Source: Candidatus Pullibacteroides excrementavium (GTDB lineage: Bacteria > Bacteroidota > Bacteroidia > Bacteroidales > P3). Taken from it: a stretch of 44,079 bases of DNA. The position numbers and the translations under genes are program-made. The notes beneath the pieces were generated by a model that did not search any database, was not told the DNA's origin, and worked only from the letters and a program-made list of their open reading frames with translations. Location: the NCBI GenBank assembly GCA_017694335.1, contig JADIMZ010000028.1, positions 1 to 44,079 of the forward strand. Direction: 5' to 3'. Below are positions 1 to 9,282 of the stretch, in pieces (the first letter of the stretch is position 1; the number at the start of each line of letters is the position of its first letter).

Positions 1-57
1 GGCTAAAGCCTTCCGATTTCCGCAGAGCAATTTGAAAATCAAAAAATACGATATACG

Positions 58-1374
58 ATGAAAGAAACAGTTATCCCCAAAGCTATTGTGGATGAAGCCA
101 TCAAGGCCAACGGCCTTCCCAGCGTGGGCAAAGCCTCCATCCGGGAAGTGAAGAAATTGATCAACGACATCGAGAAGGCCTCCGGCACCCGTTTCGTCCG
201 CATGGAAATGGGCATCCCCGGCCTGCCTGCCGCCAAGGTAGGCGTGGAAGCCGAAATCGAAGCCTTGAAGAACGGCGTGGCCGCCCTCTATCCTGAAGTA
301 GGCGGTCTTCCCGAATTGAAAGAGGAAATTTCCCGTTTTGCCAAGAACTTCCTCGACATCGACGTCAACCCCGCCGGCTGCATCCCCACTGTGGGATCCA
401 TGCAAGGAAGCTTCGCCGCTTTCCTTACCGTAAGCCGCGCCCAGAAAGGCAAGAACACCACCCTGTTCATCGACCCCGGTTTCCCCGTGCACAAACAGCA
501 GCACCGCGTCCTGGGCGTTCCCTTCGAAAGCTTCGATGTCTATAACTTCCGCGGGCCGAAACTGCGCGAAAAGTTAGAGAGCTACCTGAAGAAAGGCAAC
601 ATCTCGTCCATCTTCTATTCCAACCCCAACAACCCGTCCTGGATCTGCTTCACCGAAGACGAATTGAAGACGATTGCCGAACTGGCCCAGAAGTACAATG
701 TCATCGTGATGGAAGACCTGGCCTACTTCGGCATGGATTTCCGCCACGACATCTCCACGCCGGGCGTTCCTCCGTTCCAGCCCACCGTGGCCAAATACAC
801 CGACAAGTATATCCTCTTCGTTTCCAGCTCCAAGGCATTCAGCTATGCCGGACAGCGTATCGCGATGATGATGATTTCGGACAAGCTCTACCAGACCGAC
901 TTCCCCGACTTCAAGGAATTCTATAGCACGACCCAGTTCGGCCGCACGATGATTTTCGGCACGGTTTACTGCCTGAGCTCGGGAACTTCCCACTCGCCCC
1001 AATACGCCTTGCTGGCCATGCTGAAAGCCGCCAACAACGGTTCGTTCAACTTTGTGCACGAAACCCGCATCTACGGCGAAAAGGCGCACCGTATGAAACA
1101 GAGCTTCCTCAACAACCACTTCTACCTGACTTACGACAAGGATGTGGACAAGGACCTGTCCGATGGTTTCTACTTCACCGTGGGCTATCCCGGCATGAGC
1201 AGCGACGAACTGCTGCACAACCTGCTCTACTTCGGCATCAGCGCCATCTCGTTGAGCATCACCGGCAGCGAACGCGACGGTATCCGCGCCTGCGTATCCT
1301 TGGTGCCGATGGAAGACCTGCCGTTGCTGGATGAACGCTGCAAGGCCTTCGATGCCTACTTCGGCAACAAATAA
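58..1374 (+). CDS. PLP-dependent class I/II aminotransferase
   Basis: This 438-residue protein has the fold type I aminotransferase pattern. It shows an NPNNPSW substrate/PLP motif, a VMEDLAYFGMDF strand carrying the PLP-ring Asp, and SSSKAFSYAGQR with the probable Schiff-base lysine at K259. It should move an amino group between an amino acid and a 2-oxo acid in the cytoplasm; the substrate cannot be read from sequence. The start ATG follows an AT-rich stretch without a Shine-Dalgarno, as is normal here. The gene stands alone, followed by a 284-base gap that carries a structured repeat abutting its stop codon. Family assignment is firm and substrate is unknown. Confidence 0.9.
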   Translation: MKETVIPKAIVDEAIKANGLPSVGKASIREVKKLINDIEKASGTRFVRMEMGIPGLPAAKVGVEAEIEALKNGVAALYPEVGGLPELKEEISRFAKNFLDIDVNPAGCIPTVGSMQGSFAAFLTVSRAQKGKNTTLFIDPGFPVHKQQHRVLGVPFESFDVYNFRGPKLREKLESYLKKGNISSIFYSNPNNPSWICFTEDELKTIAELAQKYNVIVMEDLAYFGMDFRHDISTPGVPPFQPTVAKYTDKYILFVSSSKAFSYAGQRIAMMMISDKLYQTDFPDFKEFYSTTQFGRTMIFGTVYCLSSGTSHSPQYALLAMLKAANNGSFNFVHETRIYGEKAHRMKQSFLNNHFYLTYDKDVDKDLSDGFYFTVGYPGMSSDELLHNLLYFGISAISLSITGSERDGIRACVSLVPMEDLPLLDERCKAFDAYFGNK

Positions 1375-1480
1375 AAATGCTCTTTCAACGGCATCAGCTG
1401 CGTTTGCAAGCTTGTCCCGCATCCTCATGTACGGAAATACGCTCCGGTGCGGGCAAGCTTGCATGGCTTGTATCGACCGT
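1375..1480 (-). repeat. Structured intergenic repeat, copy C (reverse orientation)
   Basis: Read on the minus strand, this carries the same three boxes as the copies at 30.95 and 36.73 kb. They are GATACAAGCC (1465-1474), an apical GGAGCGTATTTCCGTAC (within 1423-1445), and AACGCAGCTGATGC (1391-1404). Between the boxes lies a strong stem, GCAAGCTTGTCCCGCA (1406-1421) with TGCGGGCAAGCTTGC (1448-1462). The outer stem is degenerate, being short and bulged. The 3' end falls right at the aminotransferase stop codon. Confidence 0.65.
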
Positions 1481-1513
1481 CATTGTTTGCTAAATTGACA
1501 ACCTCTGCCGAAA

Positions 1514-1632
1514 GCGGCGTATCAGACGGGCAAGATACAAGGCGCATGACCGCAGGCGAACTGGAACGTACTTGTTGCTGCTCCGCAGTGAAAGCAGGCG
1601 GCGTGTCAGAACGGGCAAGATGCAAGCCGCCC
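1514..1632. repeat. Imperfect direct repeat pair, possible decayed copy of the same element
   Basis: Two similar segments, starting GCGGCGTATCAGAC (1514) and GCGGCGTGTCAGAAC (1598), each continue with GGGCAAGAT(A/G)CAAG. The stretch between them holds AACGTACTTG, which resembles the apical box of the structured repeat. The first segment contains AGATACAAGGC, close to the 5' box AGATACGAGGC. I read it as a decayed or divergent relative, which is tentative. It fills most of the gap before uvrB. Confidence 0.4.
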
Positions 1633-1658
1633 CTTTTAATCTTTAGCGATACAAAACC

Positions 1659-3782
1659 ATGGACTTCGAACTGACCTCCCAATTCCAACCCACCGGCGAC
1701 CAGCCCCAGGCCATCGACAAGCTCGTTTCCAGTATAGAGCATGGCGACAAGGCGCAGGTCCTGCTTGGGGTGACCGGTTCGGGGAAAACCTTCACCATCG
1801 CCAACACGATAGCCCGGCTCAAACGCCCGGCATTGATTCTGAGCCACAACAAAACCTTGGCGGCCCAGCTCTTCGGGGAATTCAAGCAGTTCTTTCCCCA
1901 CAACGCCGTAGAATACTACGTCTCCTATTACGACTATTACCAGCCCGAAGCCTATCTTCCGGCTTCGAACACCTATATAGAAAAAGACCTTTCCATCAAC
2001 GAGGAGATAGAAAAACTCCGCCTCAGCGCCTTAGCCAGCCTGCTTTCCGGGCGGCGGGACGTGATTGTGGTCAGCTCGGTCTCCTGCATCTACGGTACAG
2101 GAAACCCGGCCGACTACCACGAGAACATCATCATCCTCAACCAAGGCGAGAAAATCAGCCAGCGCGACCTGATGCTGCGTTTGGTCAAGTCCCTCTATTC
2201 CCGGCACGAAATGGAATTCAGCCGAGGCAAGTTCCGGGTCAAAGGCGATACGATCGATGTCTTCGTGGCCTACGACGACTACGCCTACCGGATTATTTTC
2301 TTCGACGAGGAAATTGAAAGCATCTACAAGATAGATCCCTTGACCGGAACCGTATTGGAGGAATTGCAGACTATCCGGATTTACCCGGCCAATATGTTCG
2401 TTCCTTCCTCAAGCCGTATCCAGCAAGCCATCAAGGAAATACAACTCGACTTAGGCAAGCAGGTGGAATATTTCCGCGAAATCGGCCGGCCGCTCGAAGC
2501 CAAGCGGCTCGAAGACAGGGTCACCTACGATGTGGAAATGATCAAGGAACTGGGCTTCTGTTCCGGCATCGAGAACTATTCCCGCTATTTCGACGGGCGG
2601 GAAGCCGGAACGCGGCCTTTCTGCCTGCTGGATTATTTCCCGGACGACTATCTGACCGTCATCGACGAGAGTCATGTGACCGTGCCCCAGATCGGGGCGA
2701 TGTACGGCGGCGACCGCTCGCGCAAGGTCAACCTGGTGGAATACGGGTTCCGACTTCCCGCCGCGCTGGACAACCGTCCGCTCAAATTCGACGAATACGA
2801 AGCCCTGACCAAGCAAGTCATCTATGTGAGCGCCACCCCGGCCGACTACGAACTGGAACAGAGCGGCGGCGTGGTCGTGGAACAGCTGATCCGCCCTACC
2901 GGCCTTTTGGATCCCGAAATACAGGTGAGGCCCACCGCCAACCAGGTGGACGACCTCCTGGACGAGATAGAAAAGACCTGCGCCCGGGGCGAACGGGTAT
3001 TAGTGACCACCCTGACCAAGAAAATGGCCGAGGAATTAGCCAAGTACTTTGCCAATACCGGCATCCGCTGCGCCTATATCCATTCGGAAGTGGATACCTT
3101 GGACCGGGTGGAAATCCTGCAAGACCTGCGGGCCGGGGCTATCGACGTGCTGATCGGCGTCAACCTGCTCCGGGAAGGCCTGGATTTGCCCGAAGTCTCT
3201 TTGGTGGCCATTTTGGATGCCGACAAGGAAGGCTTCCTGCGTTCGGCCCGTTCCCTGACCCAGACGGCAGGCCGGGCAGCAAGAAACATCCACGGCTTGG
3301 TCATCATGTATGCCGACCATGTCACCGAGGCCATGCAGCAGACCATCGACGAGACCTATCGCCGCCGCCAGATTCAAGACAACTATAACAAAGAACACCA
3401 TATCACGCCCCAGCCTATCGTCAAGGCCATCAACCAAGCCATGAACGAAGCCCGAGGCATTGACCCGAAAGCTTATTCCGAAGACCTGAACGCGCCTGCT
3501 TTTGCCGACCCGGTGATGCATTACGAAAAGAAACCAGCCGACATTGCCAAACGCATTGCCGAAGTGGAGAAACTGATGAAGAGCGCGGCGGCCAAACTGG
3601 AATTCATCGAAGCCGACAATTACCTGCAGGAGCTGAACCGGCTCAAAGAGCTGCAATCCAAGGCCGGACATCCGCTTACAGAATCAGAAGACGAAGCCGG
3701 CAAGAACACCCGCAAAAGTTCAGAACGGCATCCGGACAAGCCAACAAAAAAACATAATACTCATGCAAAAAGAAAAATTTGA
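1659..3782 (+). CDS. uvrB: Excinuclease ABC subunit B (UvrB)
   Basis: UvrB is the damage-verifying helicase-like subunit of nucleotide excision repair. It receives DNA from UvrA and recruits UvrC. The 707 residues begin with the family N-terminus and Walker A GVTGSGKTF. The YYDYYQPEAY segment is the beta-hairpin that inserts at lesions. DESHV is the Walker B/DEAD-like box, VSATPADYE and QTAGRAARN are helicase motifs, and a C-terminal UVR helix pair (IAEVEKLMKSAAAKLEFIEA) binds UvrC. A basic Lys/Arg/Ser/His-rich tail ends the protein. Its last 20 bases overlap the start of the next gene, which suggests translational coupling to a gene with no obvious repair role. Confidence 0.97.
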   Translation: MDFELTSQFQPTGDQPQAIDKLVSSIEHGDKAQVLLGVTGSGKTFTIANTIARLKRPALILSHNKTLAAQLFGEFKQFFPHNAVEYYVSYYDYYQPEAYLPASNTYIEKDLSINEEIEKLRLSALASLLSGRRDVIVVSSVSCIYGTGNPADYHENIIILNQGEKISQRDLMLRLVKSLYSRHEMEFSRGKFRVKGDTIDVFVAYDDYAYRIIFFDEEIESIYKIDPLTGTVLEELQTIRIYPANMFVPSSSRIQQAIKEIQLDLGKQVEYFREIGRPLEAKRLEDRVTYDVEMIKELGFCSGIENYSRYFDGREAGTRPFCLLDYFPDDYLTVIDESHVTVPQIGAMYGGDRSRKVNLVEYGFRLPAALDNRPLKFDEYEALTKQVIYVSATPADYELEQSGGVVVEQLIRPTGLLDPEIQVRPTANQVDDLLDEIEKTCARGERVLVTTLTKKMAEELAKYFANTGIRCAYIHSEVDTLDRVEILQDLRAGAIDVLIGVNLLREGLDLPEVSLVAILDADKEGFLRSARSLTQTAGRAARNIHGLVIMYADHVTEAMQQTIDETYRRRQIQDNYNKEHHITPQPIVKAINQAMNEARGIDPKAYSEDLNAPAFADPVMHYEKKPADIAKRIAEVEKLMKSAAAKLEFIEADNYLQELNRLKELQSKAGHPLTESEDEAGKNTRKSSERHPDKPTKKHNTHAKRKI

Positions 3783-4980
3783 CCCGGCAACCAACTTGCA
3801 AGGTTGCTTCCATGGCGGAGAATTCGGAGACGTGAACCCCGCCATTACCGATTCCGCTACATTCCTTTTCCACAAAGGAGAAACCATGACCGGCACCTTC
3901 CACGGTGAAACCCAAGGATGCTTCCTCTACTCCCGGCATTGGAATCCCATGAACATGCAGCTGGCCAAAGCCTTGGCCGCGATGGAAGGCACGGAAGCCG
4001 CCTGGGTGACCGGATCGGGAATGGCCGCCATCACCAACGCGATGATGCAATTGGTAGGTGCTGGGGATCATATCGTAGCCAGCCCGACTGTTTATGGCGG
4101 CACTTTCGCCTTCCTGAAGAACTATCTGCCTAAGTTCAATGTGGAAGTCAGCTTTGCCGACACCACCAAACCCGAAGAAGTGGAAAAGGCGATTCGCCCC
4201 AACACCAAGTTCATCTACACCGAAACGATGAACAACCCGATGCTGCGCATTGCCGATATCCCGGCATTAAGCGAAGTGGCCCACAGGCACAATGTGAAAC
4301 TGGTGGTGGACAACACTTTCACCCCGATGATTTTCTCCCCCGCCCGTTTAGGTGCCGATATCGTGGTCTATTCGATGACTAAATTCGTCAACGGCAAGAA
4401 CGACTGCGTGGCCGGTGCGATTTGCGCTTCGAACGACTTCATCAACGCTTTGATCAGCGTCAATGACGGGACTTCGATGCTGCTCGGCCCGGTATTGGAT
4501 CCCTTGCGTGCTTCCAGCATCCTGAAGAACCTCTACACCCTGCACATCCGGATGAAACAGCATAGCCACAATGCCTTGTACCTGGCGCAACGCTTCCCGG
4601 AAATCGGGCTGAAAGCCAACTATCCCGGCATGCCGGAACATCCCGACCACGAACTGATGAAACGCCAGATGAACGAAGGCTTCGGCTTCGGCGGCATGAT
4701 TGCCATCGACCTGGAGACTTCCGAAAAGGCCAACTTCATGATGGAAACGATGCAAGAAAAAGGCGTAGGCTTCCTGGCGGTTTCCCTAGGTTACTTCAAG
4801 ACCCTGTTCAGCAACTCGGGCAAGAGCACATCGAGCGAAATCCCCGAAGAATTCCAAAAAGGCATGGGCTTGTCCGAAGGCTTGGTCCGCTTCTCGGTAG
4901 GTCTGGACAACGACATCGAACGCACCTTCCAGCTGATCAAGGAAAGCTTCGAGCTGACACAGAAACACTTTGCCCGCTAA
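3763..4980 (+). CDS. Cys/Met metabolism PLP-dependent enzyme (methionine gamma-lyase/cystathionine gamma-synthase family)
   Basis: The 405-residue protein belongs to the gamma-family of Cys/Met enzymes. It shows the FLYSRHWNPM motif whose Tyr/Arg contact the PLP phosphate of the partner subunit, GSGMAAI for phosphate binding, VVDNTF with the ring-binding Asp, and YSMTKF with PLP lysine K207. It probably cleaves or forms C-S bonds of methionine or homocysteine derivatives. Methionine gamma-lyase and cystathionine gamma-synthase/lyase cannot be separated by eye. It starts inside the uvrB reading frame (20-base overlap). A hairpin at 5043-5080 follows the gene. Confidence 0.85.
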   Translation: MQKEKFDPATNLQGCFHGGEFGDVNPAITDSATFLFHKGETMTGTFHGETQGCFLYSRHWNPMNMQLAKALAAMEGTEAAWVTGSGMAAITNAMMQLVGAGDHIVASPTVYGGTFAFLKNYLPKFNVEVSFADTTKPEEVEKAIRPNTKFIYTETMNNPMLRIADIPALSEVAHRHNVKLVVDNTFTPMIFSPARLGADIVVYSMTKFVNGKNDCVAGAICASNDFINALISVNDGTSMLLGPVLDPLRASSILKNLYTLHIRMKQHSHNALYLAQRFPEIGLKANYPGMPEHPDHELMKRQMNEGFGFGGMIAIDLETSEKANFMMETMQEKGVGFLAVSLGYFKTLFSNSGKSTSSEIPEEFQKGMGLSEGLVRFSVGLDNDIERTFQLIKESFELTQKHFAR

Positions 4981-5042
4981 GATAAACCCTTATCCCTAGC
5001 ATTGGCAAACAAACATCGAAGAGAAAGTATAATCACAAGAAA

Positions 5043-5080
5043 AGAGAGCCCGGGCGGAAAAAACTCCAGCCGGGTTCTCT
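5043..5080 (+). terminator. Hairpin downstream of the Cys/Met PLP enzyme
   Basis: The arms AGAGAGCCCGG (5043-5053) and CCGGGTTCTCT (5070-5080) pair over 11 bases with one G-U wobble. They lie 62 bases after the stop codon. There is no clear T-run after the stem, so it may be a weak or Rho-assisted terminator, or an mRNA 3'-end protector. Confidence 0.5.
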
Positions 5081-5170
5081 ATTATCTGAGGCTGCCTAGA
5101 AACGCCCACCCATCATTGCTAAAAATCAGCGAGCATTTTCAAAGCAACTTCCCCAGACAACAGCAAAAAA

Positions 5171-5196
5171 AAAAGCGGAGCCGAAGCCCCGCTTTT
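5171..5196 (-). terminator. Intrinsic terminator of the T9SS cargo gene
   Basis: The arms AAAAGCGGAGC (5171-5181) and GCCCCGCTTTT (5186-5196) pair with one mismatch around a CGAA loop. On the minus strand the stem is followed by a run of ten T residues, the classic intrinsic form, about 20 bases after the stop of the leftward gene. T-rich sequence on the other side could make it bidirectional. Confidence 0.8.
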
Positions 5197-5217
5197 CTTT
5201 TATCATCTCCGCTATGA

Positions 5218-6594
5218 TTAGCGAACCACGATTCTCTTGGTAGCAACACCACTTTCGGTATAAACCTTGGCAATGTACATACCGGAGTTCAAACCGCTTA
5301 CATTCACGGTTACTTCGTTGCCACTCACTACCTGTTTTTTAACCAAGCCACCGCCCAAGGAATAAATTTCAACACGGTTGATGTTCTTGGAAGATGTGAT
5401 GTTTACATAATCTACAGCCGGAACCGGAGCCACCTGTACGTAACGGTCTACCGTATTGGGGCTGTTGCTTACGTATTCCGAGCAGGTCACAACAAGCATA
5501 TAGGGTTCATATTCGATGGCTCCATCCGAAAACATATTGAAAGCAGCCATTGAAAATACCGCAGCCTTCTTGTTCGGCTGCATGCTTTCATCAGCTATAA
5601 AGCCTTCCAAACGTTCTTCCGGATAGCCCCAATCATCCGGATTGTTCTGATCAGGATTATCTACCAAAGATGTTCTCCAATGGTGCTGGCCAGGGAAACG
5701 CATTACACCGTACACCGCACGAGGCCATTCAGCCGTAACAGGACCCGCCGAAATATCCAGACTCATCGTAACATTCCAGTTCGTATCCCTTTGCAGGTCC
5801 TGACTGGGGAACAATACGCTCAAGCAGAACTCATCGCCTACCGGGATTCTTTCGTTGAAAGAAGACCAAATCATCGTATCGCCAGCACCCAATACTTCAC
5901 CGGTTGCTTCGTCACGGAACAAAGGCATTTCTGCAATCCAAGCCGTATCGGTAATATGGAAAACATCAGGATCGGTCGGATAAGTCACATCGGTGTAACG
6001 AGCCGCAGCTTCGCCAGCCAATGCATTGTGGTCGGTCAGAACCTGCTGCTCGGAAATCTGGTTCTGATCGTAAACCTTGAACCAGAAAGGCATCGACTGC
6101 CCCTTGTTCAGTTCGGCAACACGAGGGAAGGTAACCAAGCTAGTAGCAGCACCTACAATGAAAGATTCGGTAACATCATACATAGCAGCATCCGCATACC
6201 AGCTGCCGGCACCTACCGGGAAATAATATCCCAATTCACCGCTCCCAAGGTTATAAGGAAGCATGAACGAACCATACAGGAAACGGATGGTTTCATGCCC
6301 GCTCAATAAGTTCTCCGCTGTAACCTGGGGACCAAATCTGTAATTGAACCATGTATACCCCCATTCCGCTTCTGGGCTGTACCAAGCATAAACGCCCAAG
6401 GTATCGTAAACCAAATCGGACGGCTTAGCCGCATTCATTGCTTTAACCTTGAACAAAGGAGCCTCTTCCTTGTTGATGGCAACACTTTCCATCCCAGCCA
6501 CATTCGAAGCTGCAACGGTCTTGCTCACCTTCACCTGTGCACTGGCACCTGCCGCGATGCCCATCGCACAAATAAATGCAAAAACTTTTTTCAT
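5218..6594 (-). CDS. Secreted protein with T9SS type A C-terminal sorting domain
   Basis: This 458-residue protein starts with a Sec signal peptide (MKKVFAFICAMGIAAGASAQ, cleavage after AQ). It ends with a Por-type sorting domain of about 75 residues: VAPVPAVDYVNI, a middle strand VEIYSLGGGLVKK, then LNSGMYIAKVYTESG and VATKRIVVR. In this family the end domain sends the protein through the type IX secretion system to the cell surface or medium. The middle region is rich in aromatic and acidic residues and matches no enzyme motif I recognise, so the cargo function is unknown. It is a single-gene unit with its own promoter (6666-6696) and terminator. Confidence 0.85.
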   Translation of the reverse strand: MKKVFAFICAMGIAAGASAQVKVSKTVAASNVAGMESVAINKEEAPLFKVKAMNAAKPSDLVYDTLGVYAWYSPEAEWGYTWFNYRFGPQVTAENLLSGHETIRFLYGSFMLPYNLGSGELGYYFPVGAGSWYADAAMYDVTESFIVGAATSLVTFPRVAELNKGQSMPFWFKVYDQNQISEQQVLTDHNALAGEAAARYTDVTYPTDPDVFHITDTAWIAEMPLFRDEATGEVLGAGDTMIWSSFNERIPVGDEFCLSVLFPSQDLQRDTNWNVTMSLDISAGPVTAEWPRAVYGVMRFPGQHHWRTSLVDNPDQNNPDDWGYPEERLEGFIADESMQPNKKAAVFSMAAFNMFSDGAIEYEPYMLVVTCSEYVSNSPNTVDRYVQVAPVPAVDYVNITSSKNINRVEIYSLGGGLVKKQVVSGNEVTVNVSGLNSGMYIAKVYTESGVATKRIVVR

Positions 6595-6665
6595 TTTACT
6601 TTTTTTTATTTGTGTTAAACTTTTTTTTTCGTTTTGCGTTCCCGCATGGGACCCGAAAAAGCGCC

Positions 6666-6696
6666 GCTAAGGTAAGAATTTTTTCGTATCACACAA
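6666..6696 (-). promoter_or_regulatory. Probable promoter of the T9SS cargo gene
   Basis: On the minus strand TACCTTAGC (6666-6674) resembles the Bacteroidota -7 box TAnnTTTG with one change, and TTGTG (6692-6696) lies at the -33 distance. It would give a leader of about 70 bases. Confidence 0.45.
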
Positions 6697-6773
6697 GTCC
6701 TTGTCTTGACTTTTTTATGAATTTTCCACCAAAAAGGCTTTTCCTTGGACACATGACCGGGCACTCAAGCTTG

Positions 6774-9278
6774 TCAACACCGCTTTTTCCTCTCGATTTT
6801 AAATCCGGAGGCTGCCGCTTTATTCCCTTTGAGGGGCATCTTGTATCCCTTCAAGGCCAAAGGCAGCACATCTTCGACCGAATCCACATAAGCCACCTTC
6901 AAACCTTCCGTATACATGGACGGTATTTCTTCCAACTGGGGCCTGTTTTCCTTCGGAAGCACCACTTGCCCGATTCCAGCCCGTTTGGCCGCCAGGATTT
7001 TCTCACGCACGCCTCCGATAGGCAGAACCTGCCCACGGAGGGCTATCTCCCCGGTCATAGCCAAACCGCATTGCACCGGATACCCCGTAAAAGCCGACAC
7101 CATGGCCGTAAACAAAGCCAGGCCGGCCGACGGCCCGTCTTTCGGCGTAGCCCCTTCCGGAACATGGACATGGACACAGCTTCCTTCCACTTTCTTCCCT
7201 GCAATCCCCAAATCCTTCGCATGGGCCTTTATATAAGCCAAAGCCACTGTCGCGGATTCCTGCATCACATTCCCCAGATTCCCGGTCATGCTCAACTCCC
7301 CTTTCCCCGGAGACAAAGCGGTCTCGATAAACAACACGTCACCGCCCACCCTTGTCCAAGCCAAGCCGGTCACCACGCCGACCATATCGGACTTGAGCCT
7401 TTCCGACTCAGTATACGGAGGAACGCCCAAGGATTCCTGTATAAAAGCTTTCGTCACCCGCTTTCCTTTGCCTTGGATTTCCTTGTCTTCCGAAACAAGG
7501 CATTTGGCGCGTTCCCGGACAATACCGGCAATATCCTTCTCCAGCTGCCGGACACCAGCCTCCCGCGTATATTCTCCAATCAGATAATACAGCATCTCTT
7601 TCGAAAGGCTCAAATCCTTGGCTTTCATTCCATGTTCCTTGAGTTGCCGGGGAACCAAATGCCGGGAAGCGATTTCAACCTTTTCGTCCTGCACGTAGCT
7701 CGGCACCTCTATCACCTCCATGCGATCCAGCAATGCCGGATGTATAGACGATACAGAATTGGCTGTTGCAATGAACAAAATATGGGACAAATCGTAATCC
7801 ACTTCCAGATAATTATCGTGGAACGTGTTGTTTTGCTCCGGATCCAGAATTTCCAACATGGCCGCAGACGGATCCCCGTTTACCGTAGCCCCGCTTATCT
7901 TGTCTATTTCATCCAGCATGAAGACCGGATTCGAAGAGCCGGCCTTCTTTATACCTTGGATAATCCGTCCCGGCATCGCACCTATGTAGGTTTTCCTATG
8001 CCCCCGCACTTCAGACTCATCATGCAAACCACCCAAGGACATCCGGACATACTTCCGCCCCATGGCGGCAGCAATGGATCGGCCTAACGAAGTCTTGCCC
8101 ACACCCGGAGGCCCGACCAAACACAAGATGGGGGCCTTCATGTCCCCTCTCAGCTTGAGAACCGCCAAATAGGAAAGAATCCGGTCTTTCACCTTTTCCA
8201 AACCGAAATGATCCTTGTCTAGGACTTTCTTCGCCCTGGCCAGGTCATACTTGTCCTGCGTATACTCGTTCCAAGGCAAATCCACCAAGGTATTGAGGTA
8301 ATTGAACTGAATCGAGTATTCCGGACTCATGCTGTGTGTCCGCTGCAGCTTCTTCACTTCCTTGTCAAAATGAGCCTGGATCTCCTCGCCCCAATTCTTC
8401 TTCTTGGATTTATCGATCAGCTCCTGGACTTCTTGTTCGCCCGAACCGCCCAGTTCTTCCTGAATGGTCTTGAGCTGCTGGGTCAGGAAATACTCCTTCT
8501 GCTGCTTGGAAATATCGGCCTCCACCTTGTTTTCTATATTCCTCCGCAATTCCAGCATCTGCTTGCTCCGGTTCAATGATGCCATCACCGCCAAAGCCCG
8601 GTCTTCCAGCTGGCGTTTTTCCAGCAGGCCTTGCTTTTCGCTCAAATCCATTTCCGACGCGGCCGCGATGAAATAAATCAAGAAATCCGCGCTGTCTATG
8701 TTCTGCACAGCAAACAACGATTCCTGGGCCATCTTGCCGGAAAGCCGCACCACCTGCGCATATAAATCACGGATAGCACCCACCATCGCCTTGCGGGCCG
8801 AAGCATCTTTCTGTCCATCCAAGTCATCATAAGCTTCTACCTGCGCCCGGATATAAGGGTCCTCGGTCGTAAAGCCCTTGACTTTGAACCGCCGTATGCC
8901 TTGGATAATCGCCATCATGCTCCCATCCGGCATCTTGAGCGTCTTGAGTATATGGGCCATCGTTCCTACCGAATACAACTCGTCCGGTTTCGGATCGTCC
9001 TTGCTTTCAGACTGCTGGGCCAATACGCCTATCAGCTTCTTGTTCTTGTTTGCTTCCTTGACTAACAAAACCGCTTTCTCCCGCGTCAACAGGATAGGAA
9101 GCACTGCCCCGGGAAACAATACATTGTTCCGCACCGGCAGCACCGGCAACTCATCGGGAATAACACTGTTCTGCAAATGGGCTTCTTCGTCTTTCCCTAT
9201 AAGAGGAATGAATTCGGCCTCCCCGTCCAAAGAAGAAAAGCCCGCCAAAAAATCATCTATATTCGTTTTCTTTGCCAT
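6774..9278 (-). CDS. lon: ATP-dependent protease Lon
   Basis: Lon degrades misfolded and short-lived regulatory proteins in the cytoplasm as a homohexamer. The 834-residue chain has an N-terminal substrate-binding LON domain (PVLPVRNNVLFPGAVLPI), a coiled-coil middle, and an AAA+ module with Walker A GPPGVGKTS and Walker B VFMLDEIDK. The C-terminal serine/lysine protease domain carries the catalytic Ser in PKDGPSAG and the Lys of LPIGGVREK. The short tail after the protease domain is basic. Only 4 bases separate its start from the stop of the GlmU-like gene upstream, so the two are almost certainly co-transcribed. Confidence 0.97.
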   Translation of the reverse strand: MAKKTNIDDFLAGFSSLDGEAEFIPLIGKDEEAHLQNSVIPDELPVLPVRNNVLFPGAVLPILLTREKAVLLVKEANKNKKLIGVLAQQSESKDDPKPDELYSVGTMAHILKTLKMPDGSMMAIIQGIRRFKVKGFTTEDPYIRAQVEAYDDLDGQKDASARKAMVGAIRDLYAQVVRLSGKMAQESLFAVQNIDSADFLIYFIAAASEMDLSEKQGLLEKRQLEDRALAVMASLNRSKQMLELRRNIENKVEADISKQQKEYFLTQQLKTIQEELGGSGEQEVQELIDKSKKKNWGEEIQAHFDKEVKKLQRTHSMSPEYSIQFNYLNTLVDLPWNEYTQDKYDLARAKKVLDKDHFGLEKVKDRILSYLAVLKLRGDMKAPILCLVGPPGVGKTSLGRSIAAAMGRKYVRMSLGGLHDESEVRGHRKTYIGAMPGRIIQGIKKAGSSNPVFMLDEIDKISGATVNGDPSAAMLEILDPEQNNTFHDNYLEVDYDLSHILFIATANSVSSIHPALLDRMEVIEVPSYVQDEKVEIASRHLVPRQLKEHGMKAKDLSLSKEMLYYLIGEYTREAGVRQLEKDIAGIVRERAKCLVSEDKEIQGKGKRVTKAFIQESLGVPPYTESERLKSDMVGVVTGLAWTRVGGDVLFIETALSPGKGELSMTGNLGNVMQESATVALAYIKAHAKDLGIAGKKVEGSCVHVHVPEGATPKDGPSAGLALFTAMVSAFTGYPVQCGLAMTGEIALRGQVLPIGGVREKILAAKRAGIGQVVLPKENRPQLEEIPSMYTEGLKVAYVDSVEDVLPLALKGYKMPLKGNKAAASGFKIERKKRC

Positions 9279-9282
9279 CTTA

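Noticed and set aside
574-1901. Minus-strand frames opposite the aminotransferase and uvrB
   Set aside because: Shadow frames; the opposite strand carries recognisable catalytic motifs.
5002-5217. 71-codon plus-strand frame after the Cys/Met enzyme
   Set aside because: It runs through two hairpin terminators and poly-A, and has no protein-like composition or family match.
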